64,000 bases of DNA from Hymenobacter cellulosivorans (GCF_022919135.1 NZ_CP095049.1:4220501-4284500); one strand, 5' to 3'. Shown: positions 1 through 9,475, numbered from the stretch's first letter. Notes: generated by a model not told the origin, from the letters alone. Made by a program: numbers and translations.

Positions 1-426
1 CAGGTGCTTACCCACTTCGCGCAGAAACTGCAGGAAGCCAAAGTCCTTGAACCAATCGTAGTTGTTGACCACTTTGGCCCCGGTAGGGCCTTCGTTAAAG
101 TCCAGGAACTTCTCTAGTTGGGCTTTGATACCGGCCTGGTTGCGGCGCAGAGCCTCCTCGTCGAGCAAATTCCGCTCCGCTGACTTACCCGACGGGTCGC
201 CAATCATGCCGGTGGCGCCGCCTACCAGGGCCAGGGGGCGGTGGCCGGCGCGCTGCAGGTGGACTAGCAGCATGATGGTGGCCAAATTGCCGATGTGCAG
301 CGACGAAGCAGTAGGGTCGAAGCCGATATAGCCGGTGATAGGCGCGTTCTGGCGCAAATGCTCATCGGTGCCGGGCATCATGTCGTGAAACATCCCGCGC
401 CAGCGGAGCTCTTCTAGTAGGTCCAA
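1..426 (-). CDS. tyrS: Tyrosyl-tRNA synthetase, N-terminal part (cut by window edge)
   Basis: This is a class I aminoacyl-tRNA synthetase that charges tRNA-Tyr in the cytoplasm. The 142 visible residues contain [16 protein letters not shown], with the HIGN signature of the ATP site, then [20 protein letters not shown] and the NYDWF segment typical of TyrS. The C-terminal part lies outside the window. No ATG precedes the conserved LEELRWRGM segment, so I choose the TTG at 426 as start. It directly abuts an octamer repeat arm, exactly as holA does on the other strand. The gene is divergent from holA. Confidence 0.93.
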   Translation of the reverse strand, partial: MDLLEELRWRGMFHDMMPGTDEHLRQNAPITGYIGFDPTASSLHIGNLATIMLLVHLQRAGHRPLALVGGATGMIGDPSGKSAERNLLDEEALRRNQAGIKAQLEKFLDFNEGPTGAKVVNNYDWFKDFGFLQFLREVGKHL

Positions 427-512
427 GGTGGTGAAAAGGTGAAATGGTGAGATGGTGAGTTTTTTGGGCCAATGGGTGTACGCACCGACCCCGCTCACCA
501 GAAGGAAGGCTG

Positions 513-520
513 CAAAGGTA
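513..520 (-). promoter_or_regulatory. -7 promoter box for tyrS
   Basis: The minus strand reads TACCTTTG, a full match to the Bacteroidota -7 consensus TAnnTTTG, about 90 bp upstream of the TTG start of tyrS. Confidence 0.55.
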
Positions 521-532
521 AAAGTACGGTGG

Positions 533-540
533 TACATTTG
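533..540 (+). promoter_or_regulatory. -7 promoter box for holA
   Basis: The plus strand reads TACATTTG, a full match to TAnnTTTG, 68 bp upstream of the TTG start of holA. It lies back to back with the tyrS box. Confidence 0.55.
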
Positions 541-607
541 CGCGGAGAAAAAGAGGAGGCCATAAGAAGGTCAACTCACCATTTCACTAGTTCACCAGTT
601 CACCACC

Positions 608-1660
608 TTGCTTTCCACCCCCGACGAAATTCTGCAGCAGCTGCGTCAGCGGCAATACGCGCCCGTGTACTTCCTGCAAGGGGAGGAGCCCTACTATGTG
701 GACTACATTGCCGACATCCTGGAAAAACACGTGCTGCCCGAGCACGACCGGGGCTTCAACCAGGTGGTGCTCTACGGCAAGGACACCGACGTAGCCGCCA
801 TTCTGGGGCAGGCCCGGCGCTTCCCGATGATGGCCGAACGTTCGGTGGTCATTGTCAAGGAAGCCCAGGCCGTGGCCGACCTGGAGTCGGAAAAGGCTTT
901 TCCGTTTCTGGAAGCCTACCTCAAAAACCCGCTGACGACGACCGTGCTCGTGTTCTGCTACAAGCACAAAACCCTGGACGCGCGCAAGAAGCTGGGCAAG
1001 CTGCTAGCCGAAAAGGCCGTGGTAATGACCAGCAAAAAGCTCTACGACAACCAGGTGCCGGCCTGGATTACGAGCTACGTGCGCGGCAAAAAGCAGCAGA
1101 TTACGGGTCAGGCCACGGCTATGCTGGCCGAGTACATCGGTACCGAGCTGGGCCGGCTGACCAACGAAATCGACAAGCTGCTGCTCAACGTCAAGCCCGG
1201 GCAGGGCATCGACGAGGAGCTGGTGCAGCAGATGGTAGGCATCAGCAAGGACTACAACATCTTCGAGCTGCAGAAGGCCCTGGTGCAGCGCGACGTGCTC
1301 AAGGCCAACCGTATCCTGAGCTACTTTGAGGCCAACCCCAAAGCCAACCCACTGATTCCGAACCTGACGCTGCTCTTCGGCTTCTTTACCAAGCTGCTCG
1401 TGCTCCACCAGCGCGGCAACCCCAGTGACGCCGACTTTAAAAAGCTGGGCATCATGAACTCCTTTGCCCAGAAAGAGTACAGTCAGGCCCTGCGCGTGTA
1501 CGACTTCGGCCGCACCCGCGACATTATTCACCTCTTGCGCCGGGCCGATTTGCAGAGCAAGGGCGTGGAAAGCGGCTCGATGAGTGACGGAGAAATTTTG
1601 CGGGAACTGGTCTTTCTTATTCTGCACCCCGTGCCCCTGAGCGCCGTGGTGGGCGGCTAG
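608..1660 (+). CDS. holA: DNA polymerase III delta subunit
   Basis: HolA opens the sliding clamp as part of the clamp loader. The protein has 350 residues, close to the family norm. The N-terminal AAA+-like domain carries APVYFLQGEEPYYVDYIAD and the conserved SVVIVKEAQ segment. The middle holds EYIGTELGRLTNEIDKLLL, and the C-terminal helical collar follows. There is no early ATG, so the TTG at 608 is taken as start; the frame is closed by a stop at 563. This TTG mirrors that of tyrS. Confidence 0.93.
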   Translation: MLSTPDEILQQLRQRQYAPVYFLQGEEPYYVDYIADILEKHVLPEHDRGFNQVVLYGKDTDVAAILGQARRFPMMAERSVVIVKEAQAVADLESEKAFPFLEAYLKNPLTTTVLVFCYKHKTLDARKKLGKLLAEKAVVMTSKKLYDNQVPAWITSYVRGKKQQITGQATAMLAEYIGTELGRLTNEIDKLLLNVKPGQGIDEELVQQMVGISKDYNIFELQKALVQRDVLKANRILSYFEANPKANPLIPNLTLLFGFFTKLLVLHQRGNPSDADFKKLGIMNSFAQKEYSQALRVYDFGRTRDIIHLLRRADLQSKGVESGSMSDGEILRELVFLILHPVPLSAVVGG

Positions 1661-1742
1661 TCAAAGACTACTTGTCCGCCAATGTATTAGGCTTTTTATC
1701 CCCTTGGCTAATCCCCCGCTCCGCTTAATACGTTAACTCCAA

Positions 1743-1802
1743 GGTTGAGCTTGTAAACCCCGCAACAGGGCCCGGCAACCCAGTTTTTGGTCAAGCTCAA
1801 CC
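1743..1802. promoter_or_regulatory. 11-bp inverted repeat upstream of kaiC
   Basis: GGTTGAGCTTG (1743-1753) and CAAGCTCAACC (1792-1802) are perfect inverted copies separated by 38 bp, ending 62 bp before the chosen kaiC start. They could be a split operator or an RNA stem. No T run follows, so a terminator is unlikely. The rest of 1661-1864 holds only a weak promoter-like TACCTTGG at 1824. Confidence 0.4.
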
Positions 1803-1864
1803 ATACCGGCCACCAGAAAGCCGTACCTTGGACCAGGCATTGCCTGTGCCGAAAATTTTGCTGC

Positions 1865-3613
1865 ATGTCAACTACTCCTGCTTCTGCTTCCGCTCACCCG
1901 TCCGCGGCCCTGCCCCAGCTGCCCAAAGCGCCTTCCGGCATCGATGGGCTGGATGAAATAACGGAGGGCGGTCTGCCCCTGGGCCGGCCCACCCTGATCT
2001 GCGGCAGCGCCGGCTGCGGCAAAACCCTGATGGGTATCGAGTTTCTGGTGCGCGGCATCCAGGACTACCACGAGCCCGGCGTGCTGATGACCTTTGAGGA
2101 GTCGGCGGCTGAGCTGGCGGCCAACGTCACCTCCCTGGGCTTTGATCTGGTGCAGCTGCAGGCCGACAAAAAGCTGCGCATCGACCAGGTCCACGTCGAC
2201 CGGTCCGAAATTGAGGAAACCGGCGAGTACGACCTCGAAGGCCTTTTCATCCGCCTGGGCCACGCCATCGACTCTATCGGGGCCAAGCGCGTGGTGCTCG
2301 ACACGATTGAGGCTTTGTTTTCGGGTTTTCCCAACGAAGGCGTGCTGCGCTCGGAAATCCGCCGCCTGTTTCGCTGGCTCAAGGATAAGGGCGTCACGAC
2401 CATCATTACCGCCGAGCGGGGCGAGGGCACGCTCACCCGCCAGGGCCTGGAAGAGTACGTGTCCGACTGCGTGATTCTGCTCGACAACCGCGTGATTGAC
2501 CAGATAACCACCCGGCGCCTGCGCATTGTGAAGTACCGCGGCAGCACCCACGGCACCAACGAGTACCCGTACCTGATTATGGAATCTGGTATTTCGGTGC
2601 TGCCCGTCACCTCGCTGCAGCTCAACCACGAGGTGTCGGACGTAATCGTGTCGTCGGGCATTCCGGCCCTGGACGAAATGTTTGGCCGCCGCGGCTTTTA
2701 CCAGGGCAGTAGCGTGCTGGTAACCGGCACGGCCGGCACGGCCAAAACCACGCTGGCCGCTACGTTTGCCGCCGAGGTATGCCGCAACCACGGCCGCTGC
2801 CTGTTTCTGGCCTTCGAGGAGTCGCCCCAGCAGCTGGTGCGCAACATGCAATCCGTCAGCATCGACCTGGCGCCTTTCGTGGCCAGCGGGCAGCTGCGCA
2901 TCGAGGCCACCCGGCCCACGCTCAACGGCCTGGAGCGCCACCTGGTGAGCATTCACAAGCTGATCAAGGACTTTAAGCCCGCGGCCGTTATCATTGACCC
3001 CATCAGCAACCTGATTTCGGTAGGCAACCTGAGCGAGGTCAAGAGCATGCTCATCCGCCTCATCGACTTTCTGAAAGTCAACGGCATCACCGCCCTGTTT
3101 ACCTCTCTTATCAGTGGGCGCAACATCCAGCAGGAAATGACCGAGGAAGGCGTTTCGTCGCTGGTTGATACCTGGGTGAGCGTGCGTGATTTGGAGGGCA
3201 TGGGTGAGCGGAACCGCGGCATCAGCATTCTGAAGTCGCGCGGCATGAGCCATTCCAATAAAGTGCGCGAGTTTTTGGTTACCGAGCAGGGCATTCAGCT
3301 GCTCGACGTCGTTATTGGGCCCACGGGCATTGTCACGGGCGCCGGCCGCCTGACCCAGCAGCTGCAGGAGCAAGCTCAACTGCTGGCCGCCCAGCAGGAA
3401 CTGGAGCGTAAAGACCGGGAACTGGAGCGCCGCCGCCGCGTCCTGGAAGCCACCATCGGCAACCTGCGCACCGAGTTTGAGTCGGTGGAGGAGGAGCTGC
3501 GCCAGATCAACCACGAGGAGCAGGCCCGGCAGCAGGCCCTGGCCCAGGGCCGGGCCCAGTTTAGCCAGCCCCAGCCTCTGCAGCCCTCCGGCTCCCCATC
3601 ACAATCTTCATAA
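1865..3613 (+). CDS. kaiC: KaiC circadian-clock-type ATPase/autokinase
   Basis: This RecA-like double-domain protein has 582 residues. Domain CI has Walker A GSAGCGKT (residues 47-54) and the catalytic pair E78-E79. Domain CII has Walker A GTAGTAKT (288-295) and the pair E318-E319. The phosphosite segment reads [11 protein letters not shown], giving T426, S431 and S432; cyanobacterial KaiC has T426, S431 and T432, so the numbering is collinear. After the CII core the protein has a charged coiled coil (about 490-560) and a Gln/Pro/Ser-rich tail in place of the KaiA-binding tail. I chose the ATG at 1865 because the 26 upstream in-frame residues look non-coding. It is followed by two kaiB genes and a kinase. 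No kaiA is visible. Confidence 0.93.
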   Translation: MSTTPASASAHPSAALPQLPKAPSGIDGLDEITEGGLPLGRPTLICGSAGCGKTLMGIEFLVRGIQDYHEPGVLMTFEESAAELAANVTSLGFDLVQLQADKKLRIDQVHVDRSEIEETGEYDLEGLFIRLGHAIDSIGAKRVVLDTIEALFSGFPNEGVLRSEIRRLFRWLKDKGVTTIITAERGEGTLTRQGLEEYVSDCVILLDNRVIDQITTRRLRIVKYRGSTHGTNEYPYLIMESGISVLPVTSLQLNHEVSDVIVSSGIPALDEMFGRRGFYQGSSVLVTGTAGTAKTTLAATFAAEVCRNHGRCLFLAFEESPQQLVRNMQSVSIDLAPFVASGQLRIEATRPTLNGLERHLVSIHKLIKDFKPAAVIIDPISNLISVGNLSEVKSMLIRLIDFLKVNGITALFTSLISGRNIQQEMTEEGVSSLVDTWVSVRDLEGMGERNRGISILKSRGMSHSNKVREFLVTEQGIQLLDVVIGPTGIVTGAGRLTQQLQEQAQLLAAQQELERKDRELERRRRVLEATIGNLRTEFESVEEELRQINHEEQARQQALAQGRAQFSQPQPLQPSGSPSQSS

Positions 3614-3620
3614 GTCCGTA

Positions 3621-3950
3621 ATGGAAACAACACTTGCCAAAACGGCTTTATTTATGGACGAAGAATCCTGGGAACTACGCCTGTACGTAGCCGGGCAAAC
3701 GCCCAAATCGGTCATGGCCCTGGCCAACCTGAAGAAGTACTGTGAGCAGTACCTGAAGGGCCGCTATTCCATCGAGGTTATCGACCTGCTCAAGAATCCC
3801 CAGCTAGCCGAAGGGGACCAGATCCTGGCCATTCCCACCCTGGTGCGCAAAGTGCCCGAGCCCATCCGCAAGATCATCGGCGACCTGTCGAACGAGGAAA
3901 AGGTGCTGGTTGGACTTGATATTCGGGTCGTAGGCGGTAAAAACCAGTAG
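3621..3950 (+). CDS. kaiB: KaiB clock protein, near-canonical copy
   Basis: The 109-residue thioredoxin-like protein matches KaiB along its whole core: [39 protein letters not shown] and [19 protein letters not shown]. In the known clock, KaiB refolds and binds the CI ring of KaiC during the dephosphorylation phase. The gene starts 7 bp after kaiC and is probably co-transcribed with it. The start at 3621 removes an upstream in-frame extension that overlaps kaiC. Confidence 0.93.
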   Translation: METTLAKTALFMDEESWELRLYVAGQTPKSVMALANLKKYCEQYLKGRYSIEVIDLLKNPQLAEGDQILAIPTLVRKVPEPIRKIIGDLSNEEKVLVGLDIRVVGGKNQ

Positions 3951-3953
3951 TAG

Positions 3954-4289
3954 ATGGAAGTAGAAGAAGGGGCGGAGGCAACTACCGGGGCCGAGTACGT
4001 GTTGCACCTGTATATTACGGGAGCTACTCCTAACTCGACGCGGGCCGTACGCAACATCAAGGATATCTGTGAGCAGTACCTACCGGGCCGCTACGAGTTG
4101 CTGATCATCGACATCTACCAGCAACCCGAACTGGCCCAGCACGAGCAGCTCATCGGCGCCCCTACGCTCATCAAGCGCAGCCCGGGCTTGGTGCGCCGCC
4201 TCGTCGGCGACCTTTCGGACCGGGCGCGGGTGCTGCGGGCCTTGGGCATTACTCCGCCCGCGGCGCAAGACCAAACCACGAGCCAATGA
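3954..4289 (+). CDS. Second, diverged KaiB-like protein
   Basis: This 111-residue protein is a KaiB paralogue of its neighbour. It shares LHLYITGATPNSTRAVRNI, APTLIKRSP and RRLVGDLSDRARVLRALGI but is less canonical (IDIYQQPELAQHEQLIG in the centre). An acidic N-terminal tail (MEVEEGAEATTG) precedes the fold. It starts 3 bp after kaiB and its stop overlaps the kinase start by 4 bp, indicating translational coupling. It may compete with KaiB for KaiC or act on the adjacent kinase, but that is inference. Confidence 0.88.
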   Translation: MEVEEGAEATTGAEYVLHLYITGATPNSTRAVRNIKDICEQYLPGRYELLIIDIYQQPELAQHEQLIGAPTLIKRSPGLVRRLVGDLSDRARVLRALGITPPAAQDQTTSQ

Positions 4290-6010
4290 GGGAGGCGGCA
4301 GGGAAAACGGCGGCCGAGCTAGCCCGCGAGAATGAGGAGCTGCGCTACCGCCTTGAGGAAGCCGAAGAGCTGATTGAGGCCGTACGTACCGGCGCCGTCG
4401 ATGCCCTGGCCATTCAGAGCCCGGAAGGGCCGCGCATCTTCACCCTGGAGGGCGCCGACCATGGCTACCGCACCCTGATTGAGCAGATGAACGAGGGGGC
4501 GTTGCTGCTAAGCGACGACGGAACCATCCTCTACGGCAATGCCTGCCTGGCCAGCTGGTTGGGGCGGGCCCTGGAAGAAGTTATCGGCGGCAAGCTCGAC
4601 GCCTTTATCCCTCTGGACTTTCACGGCTACTGGCAAACGCTGCTGGGCAGCGCCTGGGACGAAGGCAAGGGCAAGGGCGAACTGCCGCTGCGCAGTCAGG
4701 ATGGCTCGTTGCGGCCCCTGTCGCTGTCGATGAACATGCTGACGTTTCATGAAACGCCGGTGCTGGCCGTTATTGCCACCGACTTATCGGCCCAGCAGGC
4801 CGTTAAAGCCATTCAGGCCCGCGTCACGGAGCAGAATGCCGTTATTGCCCGCAAAAACGAGGAGCTTACCCGCCAGCAGCAGGCCCGGCAGGCCATTGAG
4901 CGGGTGGCGGCCGAAGCCAGCCGCATGCTGGAAGGCATCCCGCAGATTGCCTGGACCACCGACGCCCACGGCGTGACCACCTACCTCAACCACCGCTGGT
5001 TTGACTTCACCGGGGCCGGTAGCTTCGTGGATTTGGGCAGCCAGTGGCAGGAGCACATTTTTCCGGCCGATGCCGAGCCCAGCAACGCCCGCTGGGCCGA
5101 GTGCCTGCGCACCGGGCAGGCTTTCGAAATCGAGTACCGCTTCCGCAACCACGCTGGCGAGTACCGCTGGATGCTGGGCCGGGCCTTGCCCTCCCGCAAC
5201 GAGCGGGGCGAGATTGTGCAGTGGATTGGCACCTTCACCGATATTCACGAGCACAAGCTGGCCCTGGAGCGCATCGACCAGGCCCAGCGCGAGCTGCAGG
5301 TCAACAACGAGCAGCTGACCCGGGCCAACGTGGACCTGGACAACTTCATCTACACCGCTTCCCACGACCTGAAGGCCCCCATCAGCAACATTGAAGGCCT
5401 GCTGCAGGCCCTGCTGCTGGAGCTGCCCGCCCACACGGCCCAGGAGGCCGAGCAGGTACCCCAGATTCTGCGGATGATGCAGGCTTCGGTGGACCGCTTC
5501 AAGCGCACCATCGAGCACCTCACCGAAGTGACCAAGCTGCAGAAGGAGCATGGCTCTACGGCCGCCACCGTGGACCTGAAACGGCTCATTCACGAAGTCC
5601 GGCTCGATCTGCAGCCCCTGGTGCAGGCCGCCGAAGCCACCGTGGACATTTCGGTCGGCACCTGCCCCACGATTTCCTTTTCGGAGAAAAACCTGCGCAG
5701 TATTATTTACAACCTGCTCAGCAACGCCCTGAAGTACCGCAGCCCCGAACGGCCGCCCCGGGTGCGGGTCAGCTGCGCCGTGGAGGCTGGCTACGCCGTG
5801 CTGCGGGTGGAAGACAATGGCCTGGGTTTGAACCTGAAACACGATGGTAAAAAGCTGTTTGCCATGTTTCAGCGCCTGCACGACCACGTCGAGGGCACCG
5901 GCATCGGGCTCTACATGGTCAAGAAAATTGTGGAAAACGCCGGCGGGCGGATTGAGGTAGCCAGCCAGATGGGCGTGGGCTCCACATTCAGCGTTTATTT
6001 TAGGCGCTAA
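4286..6010 (+). CDS. PAS-domain sensor histidine kinase of the kai operon
   Basis: The 574-residue soluble kinase has an N-terminal coiled coil (NEELRYRLEEAEELIEAV), a first PAS domain (about 60-160), a second PAS/PAC domain (about 210-330, ending in EIVQWIGTFTDIHEHK), a HisKA helix with the phosphoacceptor H360 in TASHDLKAPISNIEG, and an ATPase domain with NLLSNALKYRSPE, EDNGLGL and GTGIGLYMVKKI. No membrane segment is visible. ATGA overlap with the second kaiB suggests it is the output kinase of this Kai system, analogous in position to SasA although it lacks SasA's KaiB-like N-terminus. No response regulator is adjacent. Confidence 0.88.
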   Translation: MREAAGKTAAELARENEELRYRLEEAEELIEAVRTGAVDALAIQSPEGPRIFTLEGADHGYRTLIEQMNEGALLLSDDGTILYGNACLASWLGRALEEVIGGKLDAFIPLDFHGYWQTLLGSAWDEGKGKGELPLRSQDGSLRPLSLSMNMLTFHETPVLAVIATDLSAQQAVKAIQARVTEQNAVIARKNEELTRQQQARQAIERVAAEASRMLEGIPQIAWTTDAHGVTTYLNHRWFDFTGAGSFVDLGSQWQEHIFPADAEPSNARWAECLRTGQAFEIEYRFRNHAGEYRWMLGRALPSRNERGEIVQWIGTFTDIHEHKLALERIDQAQRELQVNNEQLTRANVDLDNFIYTASHDLKAPISNIEGLLQALLLELPAHTAQEAEQVPQILRMMQASVDRFKRTIEHLTEVTKLQKEHGSTAATVDLKRLIHEVRLDLQPLVQAAEATVDISVGTCPTISFSEKNLRSIIYNLLSNALKYRSPERPPRVRVSCAVEAGYAVLRVEDNGLGLNLKHDGKKLFAMFQRLHDHVEGTGIGLYMVKKIVENAGGRIEVASQMGVGSTFSVYFRR

Positions 6011-6179
6011 ACCGCAAGGTTCCGGTGTGGAACTGCACTTGCGCGGCGCGCAACCGGGACAATGCGGCCGGAAGGGGCAGCCGCAGTAGGTTGCTGGGCC
6101 GGTATACACCAAACCGGCCCGTTGCGGCGTTACCAGAGTCTAAAAGGCCAAAACTGCGCAACCCATTGCCTTTTTTCGC

Positions 6180-6187
6180 TACTTTTG
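6180..6187 (+). promoter_or_regulatory. -7 promoter box before the TPR gene
   Basis: TACTTTTG matches the Bacteroidota -7 consensus TAnnTTTG and lies 46 bp before the ATG at 6234. The preceding gap 6011-6179 shows no gene. Confidence 0.5.
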
Positions 6188-6233
6188 ACCAGTACCGGGC
6201 CGGCAGCGCCCTTTTTCCCGTAACGCCCCGTTA

Positions 6234-9200
6234 ATGAAGATATTTCCCCGGATTGCGCTGGCCGCTTCCCTCAGCGCCGCGGCTCCCGTGGCCGCTTCAG
6301 CCCAGCAAACGCAGGTTTTTGCCTCCGACGAACGACACTTTCAGGAAGGTCTCGAACTCTTTGACCGCGGCAAGTACGGCGCCGCCCAGCAGGCCTTCCA
6401 GCGCTACCTAGAACAAACCCAGCGCCGCACCGGCGAGCTGCGCGACCGGACCACCGACGCGGAGTACTACCGCGCCATCAGTGGCCTTTACCTGTTTCAC
6501 CCCGACGCCGAGGGGCAGGTCCTGGCCTTTGCGGCCAACAACCCGGCCCACCCCAAAGCGGCCCAGGCCTTCTTCGAGCTGGGCAAGCTCTACTTCGACA
6601 AGAAGGACTACGCCCGCTCCATCGACTACCTGCAGCGCGTAGGGGCCGACAACCTGAGCACCGAGCAGCGGGCCGAATCCGAGTTTAAGCTGGCTTACAG
6701 CTACTTTTCCCAAAAGGAGTTCGACAAAGCCAAGCTTCTCTTTGACCGCAACAAGCAGGGCAACCACGAGTACCGCTACGCCAGCTCCTACTACGCGGGC
6801 TATTTGGCCTTCCGCGGGGGCGACTACGCCGCCGCCCGCCAGGACCTGAGCGTGGCCGAGCAAAACGATGCCTACCGCCTCGTGGTGCCGGCCATCATGA
6901 GCCAGATCTACTATAAGGAAGGCAACTTCGACGGCCTGATTGACTACGGCACCAAGGCCCTAGCCCAGACCCCGCCGCCGCAGAGCGCCGACGAAATTCA
7001 GCTGCTTGTGGGCGACGCCTTCTACCAGAAGCAGGACTTCAAGCAGGCCGCCGAGTACTTCGACAAGTACGCCGCCGGCCGCAAGAAGATTGAGCCCAAG
7101 GTGCAGTACAAAATCGGCTACGCCAACTTCAAGATGGGCGACTACAAGGGCGCCATCGGCAGCCTGAAGGGCGTGGCGGCCCAGCGCGACTCGCTCGGGC
7201 AGAATGCGGCCTACCACTTGGGCTTAAGCTACCTCAAAACCAACCAGAAGCAGCAGGCTCTGAACTCGTTCGACGCGGCCCGCAAGACCACCTTCGACAA
7301 GACCATCACCGAAAACGCCACCATCAAGTACGCCCAGATCAACTACGAGCTGGGCAACACCCAGGAGGTGATTACGGCCCTTCAGGGCTTCAACAAGCGG
7401 TTTCCGCGCTCCAAGAACAGCGCCGCCGCCGACGACATCCTGAGCGAGAGCTTCCTCAATTCGAGCGACTTTACCCAGGCCATCAGCTACCTCGAAGGCC
7501 TCGACGACCGCAGCAACAAGCTCAACGCCACCTACCAGCGCGTGACCTACCTGCAGGCCGCCACGCTCTACAACAACAACCAGTACTCGCAGGCCCTGCC
7601 GCTGGTTGATAAGTCGCTGAAGTACCCCCAGGACGATGCCTTGCGGGCTGCCGCTCAGGTGCTCAAGGGCGAAATCTACTCAGTAGGGCAGAAGTACCCC
7701 GAAGCCATTCAGGCCTACACCGCCGCGGCCCGTACGGCCCGCAGCGGCTCGGCGGCCGAAACCGACTTCGACCAGAAGGCCCGCTATGGCCTGGGCTACG
7801 CCTACTACAACACCCAGCAGTACGCCCCGGCCCGGACCCAGTTTCAGGCCTACCTCAACGACCCGGTGGCCAAGCCCACCGACCCGAACTACTACGACGT
7901 GACCCTGCGCGTGGCCGACACCTACTACGTGGGGAAAAACTACGCCCAGGCCCTGGAGCTCTACGACAAGGTTATTGCCGCCAACGCAGCCGACAAGGAC
8001 TACGCCTACTATCAGAAAAGCGTAACCCTGGGCCTGATGGGCCGGCGCGACGAAGCCACCAAGACCCTGAGCACCCTGCTCAAAACCTCGCCCACGTCGC
8101 GCTACGCCGATGATGCCGTGTATCAACAGGCCCAGTTCGACTTCGAGGCCGGCGACTTCCAGCCCGCCGTCGACGGCTTTACCAAGCTTATTACCAACCG
8201 GCCCAACAGCCAGCTGATTCCGCAAGCTTTGCAGAAGCGCGGGGTGGCCTACGCCAACCTCAACCAGCACGACAAGGCCATTGCCGACTTCAAGCAGGTG
8301 CTCGACCAGTACCCGCGCACCAAAGCGGCCAGCAGCGCTATTTACAGCATGCAGGAGAGCCTCGCGGCTACGGGCAAAACTGAAGATTTCGACCAGTACC
8401 TGGCCCAGTTTAAGGCCCAGAACCCGGAAAGCAAGGCCACCGAAAGCGTCGAGTTTGAGGCCGCTAAATCCTTGTACCTGGCCGAAAAGTATCCCCAGGC
8501 CATTACCCGGCTGGAGTCGTACCTGAAACAGTACCCCAGCAACGCCCTGGCCGCCGACGGCCGCTTTTTTCTGGCCGATTCCTACCTCAAAACCGGCAAA
8601 AAGGCCGAGGGCCTGACCCGGATGCGGGCCGTGGTGCAGGAGGGCAAGAGCGAATTCGTGAACCGGGCCGTGGGCCGGGTAGCCGACCTGGAGTTTGAGG
8701 CCAAAAACTACCCCGAGGCCATCAAGTACTACACCCGCCTGCGGGAAGTGTCGCAGAACAAGCGCGAGGTGGCCAACGCCGGCATCGGGCTGATGAAAAG
8801 CTACTACGAAACCGCCGACTACCCCAGCACCCGCCGCGTGGCCGAGGAGCTGCGCAGCGTGGCCGGGGCTTCGCTCAACGCCACCAATGCCGCCAACCTG
8901 TATCTGGGGAAAGCCAGCCACAAGACCGGCAACTTCGAGCTGGCCCTGCCCGAGCTGACCAAGGCCGCAGCTGCCACCGACGAAACCGGGGCCGAAGCCC
9001 AGTACCTGCTGGCCGACGTGCTGTTTCAGCAGAAAAAGTACCCCGAGGCTCTCGACGCGGCCTATAAGACCAACTCCTCGAACTACGAGCTGTGGCAGGG
9101 CCGGGGCTTTTTGCTGATTGCCGACATCTACACGGCCCAGGGCGAAACGTTCCAGGCCAAGGCCACGCTGAACTCCATCATCGAGAATAAATTCCCGGTA

Positions 9201-9458
9201 CCCGAGGTCATCGAAGGAGCCAAGCAGCGCCTGGCGGCCTTGTCGACGGACGCCGGCAGCGGCGGCACCACGGGCGGCGGCAAAACTCCGCCGGCCAAGA
9301 CGCCGCCCACCAAAACCCCGCCTACTGGCAAAACCGGCGCGAGCACGCCGACGCCGAAAACGCCAACTACCAAGGGCAAAACCTCCGTGCGCAGCGCGTT
9401 GCAGCCCACCGAAACGGCTCCGGCCGACTCCACGGCCATGCCCGAGAGTCAGAAGTAG
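6234..9458 (+). CDS. Large secreted tetratricopeptide-repeat protein
   Basis: The 1074-residue protein starts with a signal peptide (MKIFPRIALAASLSAAAPVA...SAQ). Many TPR units fill most of its length, with repeated patterns such as AAEYFDKYA, YPEAIKYYTRL and GDFQPAVDGFTKLI. The last 100 residues are a Thr/Pro/Lys/Gly-rich low-complexity tail (KTPPAKTPPTKTPPTGK). It probably acts in the periplasm as a scaffold. It lies upstream of an outer-membrane barrel, an HU/SPOR protein and an ExbBD-TonB set in the same orientation, which suggests an envelope function. The exact role is unknown. Confidence 0.85.
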   Translation: MKIFPRIALAASLSAAAPVAASAQQTQVFASDERHFQEGLELFDRGKYGAAQQAFQRYLEQTQRRTGELRDRTTDAEYYRAISGLYLFHPDAEGQVLAFAANNPAHPKAAQAFFELGKLYFDKKDYARSIDYLQRVGADNLSTEQRAESEFKLAYSYFSQKEFDKAKLLFDRNKQGNHEYRYASSYYAGYLAFRGGDYAAARQDLSVAEQNDAYRLVVPAIMSQIYYKEGNFDGLIDYGTKALAQTPPPQSADEIQLLVGDAFYQKQDFKQAAEYFDKYAAGRKKIEPKVQYKIGYANFKMGDYKGAIGSLKGVAAQRDSLGQNAAYHLGLSYLKTNQKQQALNSFDAARKTTFDKTITENATIKYAQINYELGNTQEVITALQGFNKRFPRSKNSAAADDILSESFLNSSDFTQAISYLEGLDDRSNKLNATYQRVTYLQAATLYNNNQYSQALPLVDKSLKYPQDDALRAAAQVLKGEIYSVGQKYPEAIQAYTAAARTARSGSAAETDFDQKARYGLGYAYYNTQQYAPARTQFQAYLNDPVAKPTDPNYYDVTLRVADTYYVGKNYAQALELYDKVIAANAADKDYAYYQKSVTLGLMGRRDEATKTLSTLLKTSPTSRYADDAVYQQAQFDFEAGDFQPAVDGFTKLITNRPNSQLIPQALQKRGVAYANLNQHDKAIADFKQVLDQYPRTKAASSAIYSMQESLAATGKTEDFDQYLAQFKAQNPESKATESVEFEAAKSLYLAEKYPQAITRLESYLKQYPSNALAADGRFFLADSYLKTGKKAEGLTRMRAVVQEGKSEFVNRAVGRVADLEFEAKNYPEAIKYYTRLREVSQNKREVANAGIGLMKSYYETADYPSTRRVAEELRSVAGASLNATNAANLYLGKASHKTGNFELALPELTKAAAATDETGAEAQYLLADVLFQQKKYPEALDAAYKTNSSNYELWQGRGFLLIADIYTAQGETFQAKATLNSIIENKFPVPEVIEGAKQRLAALSTDAGSGGTTGGGKTPPAKTPPTKTPPTGKTGASTPTPKTPTTKGKTSVRSALQPTETAPADSTAMPESQK

Positions 9459-9475
9459 CAGCCCGGCCCGTAACG

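Larger units (their letters stand above)
427..607. repeat. Inverted octamer tandem-repeat arms between tyrS and holA
   Basis: The arms are 427-461 and 573-607, each 35 bp. Read outward toward each gene they are built of degenerate 8-mers of the type TCACYANT (TCACCATT, TCACTAGT, TCACCAGT, TCACCACC). The two arms are about 30/35 identical as inverted repeats. Each ends directly at a TTG start codon (TTCACCACC-TTG), so both would form the 5' untranslated region of their gene. The 111 bp between the arms holds the two divergent promoter boxes. Confidence 0.85.

Noticed and set aside
1787..1864. Longer KaiC N-terminus
   Set aside because: The 26 additional residues have no KaiC similarity and overlap the inverted repeat; with the start at 1865 all key residues match KaiC numbering.
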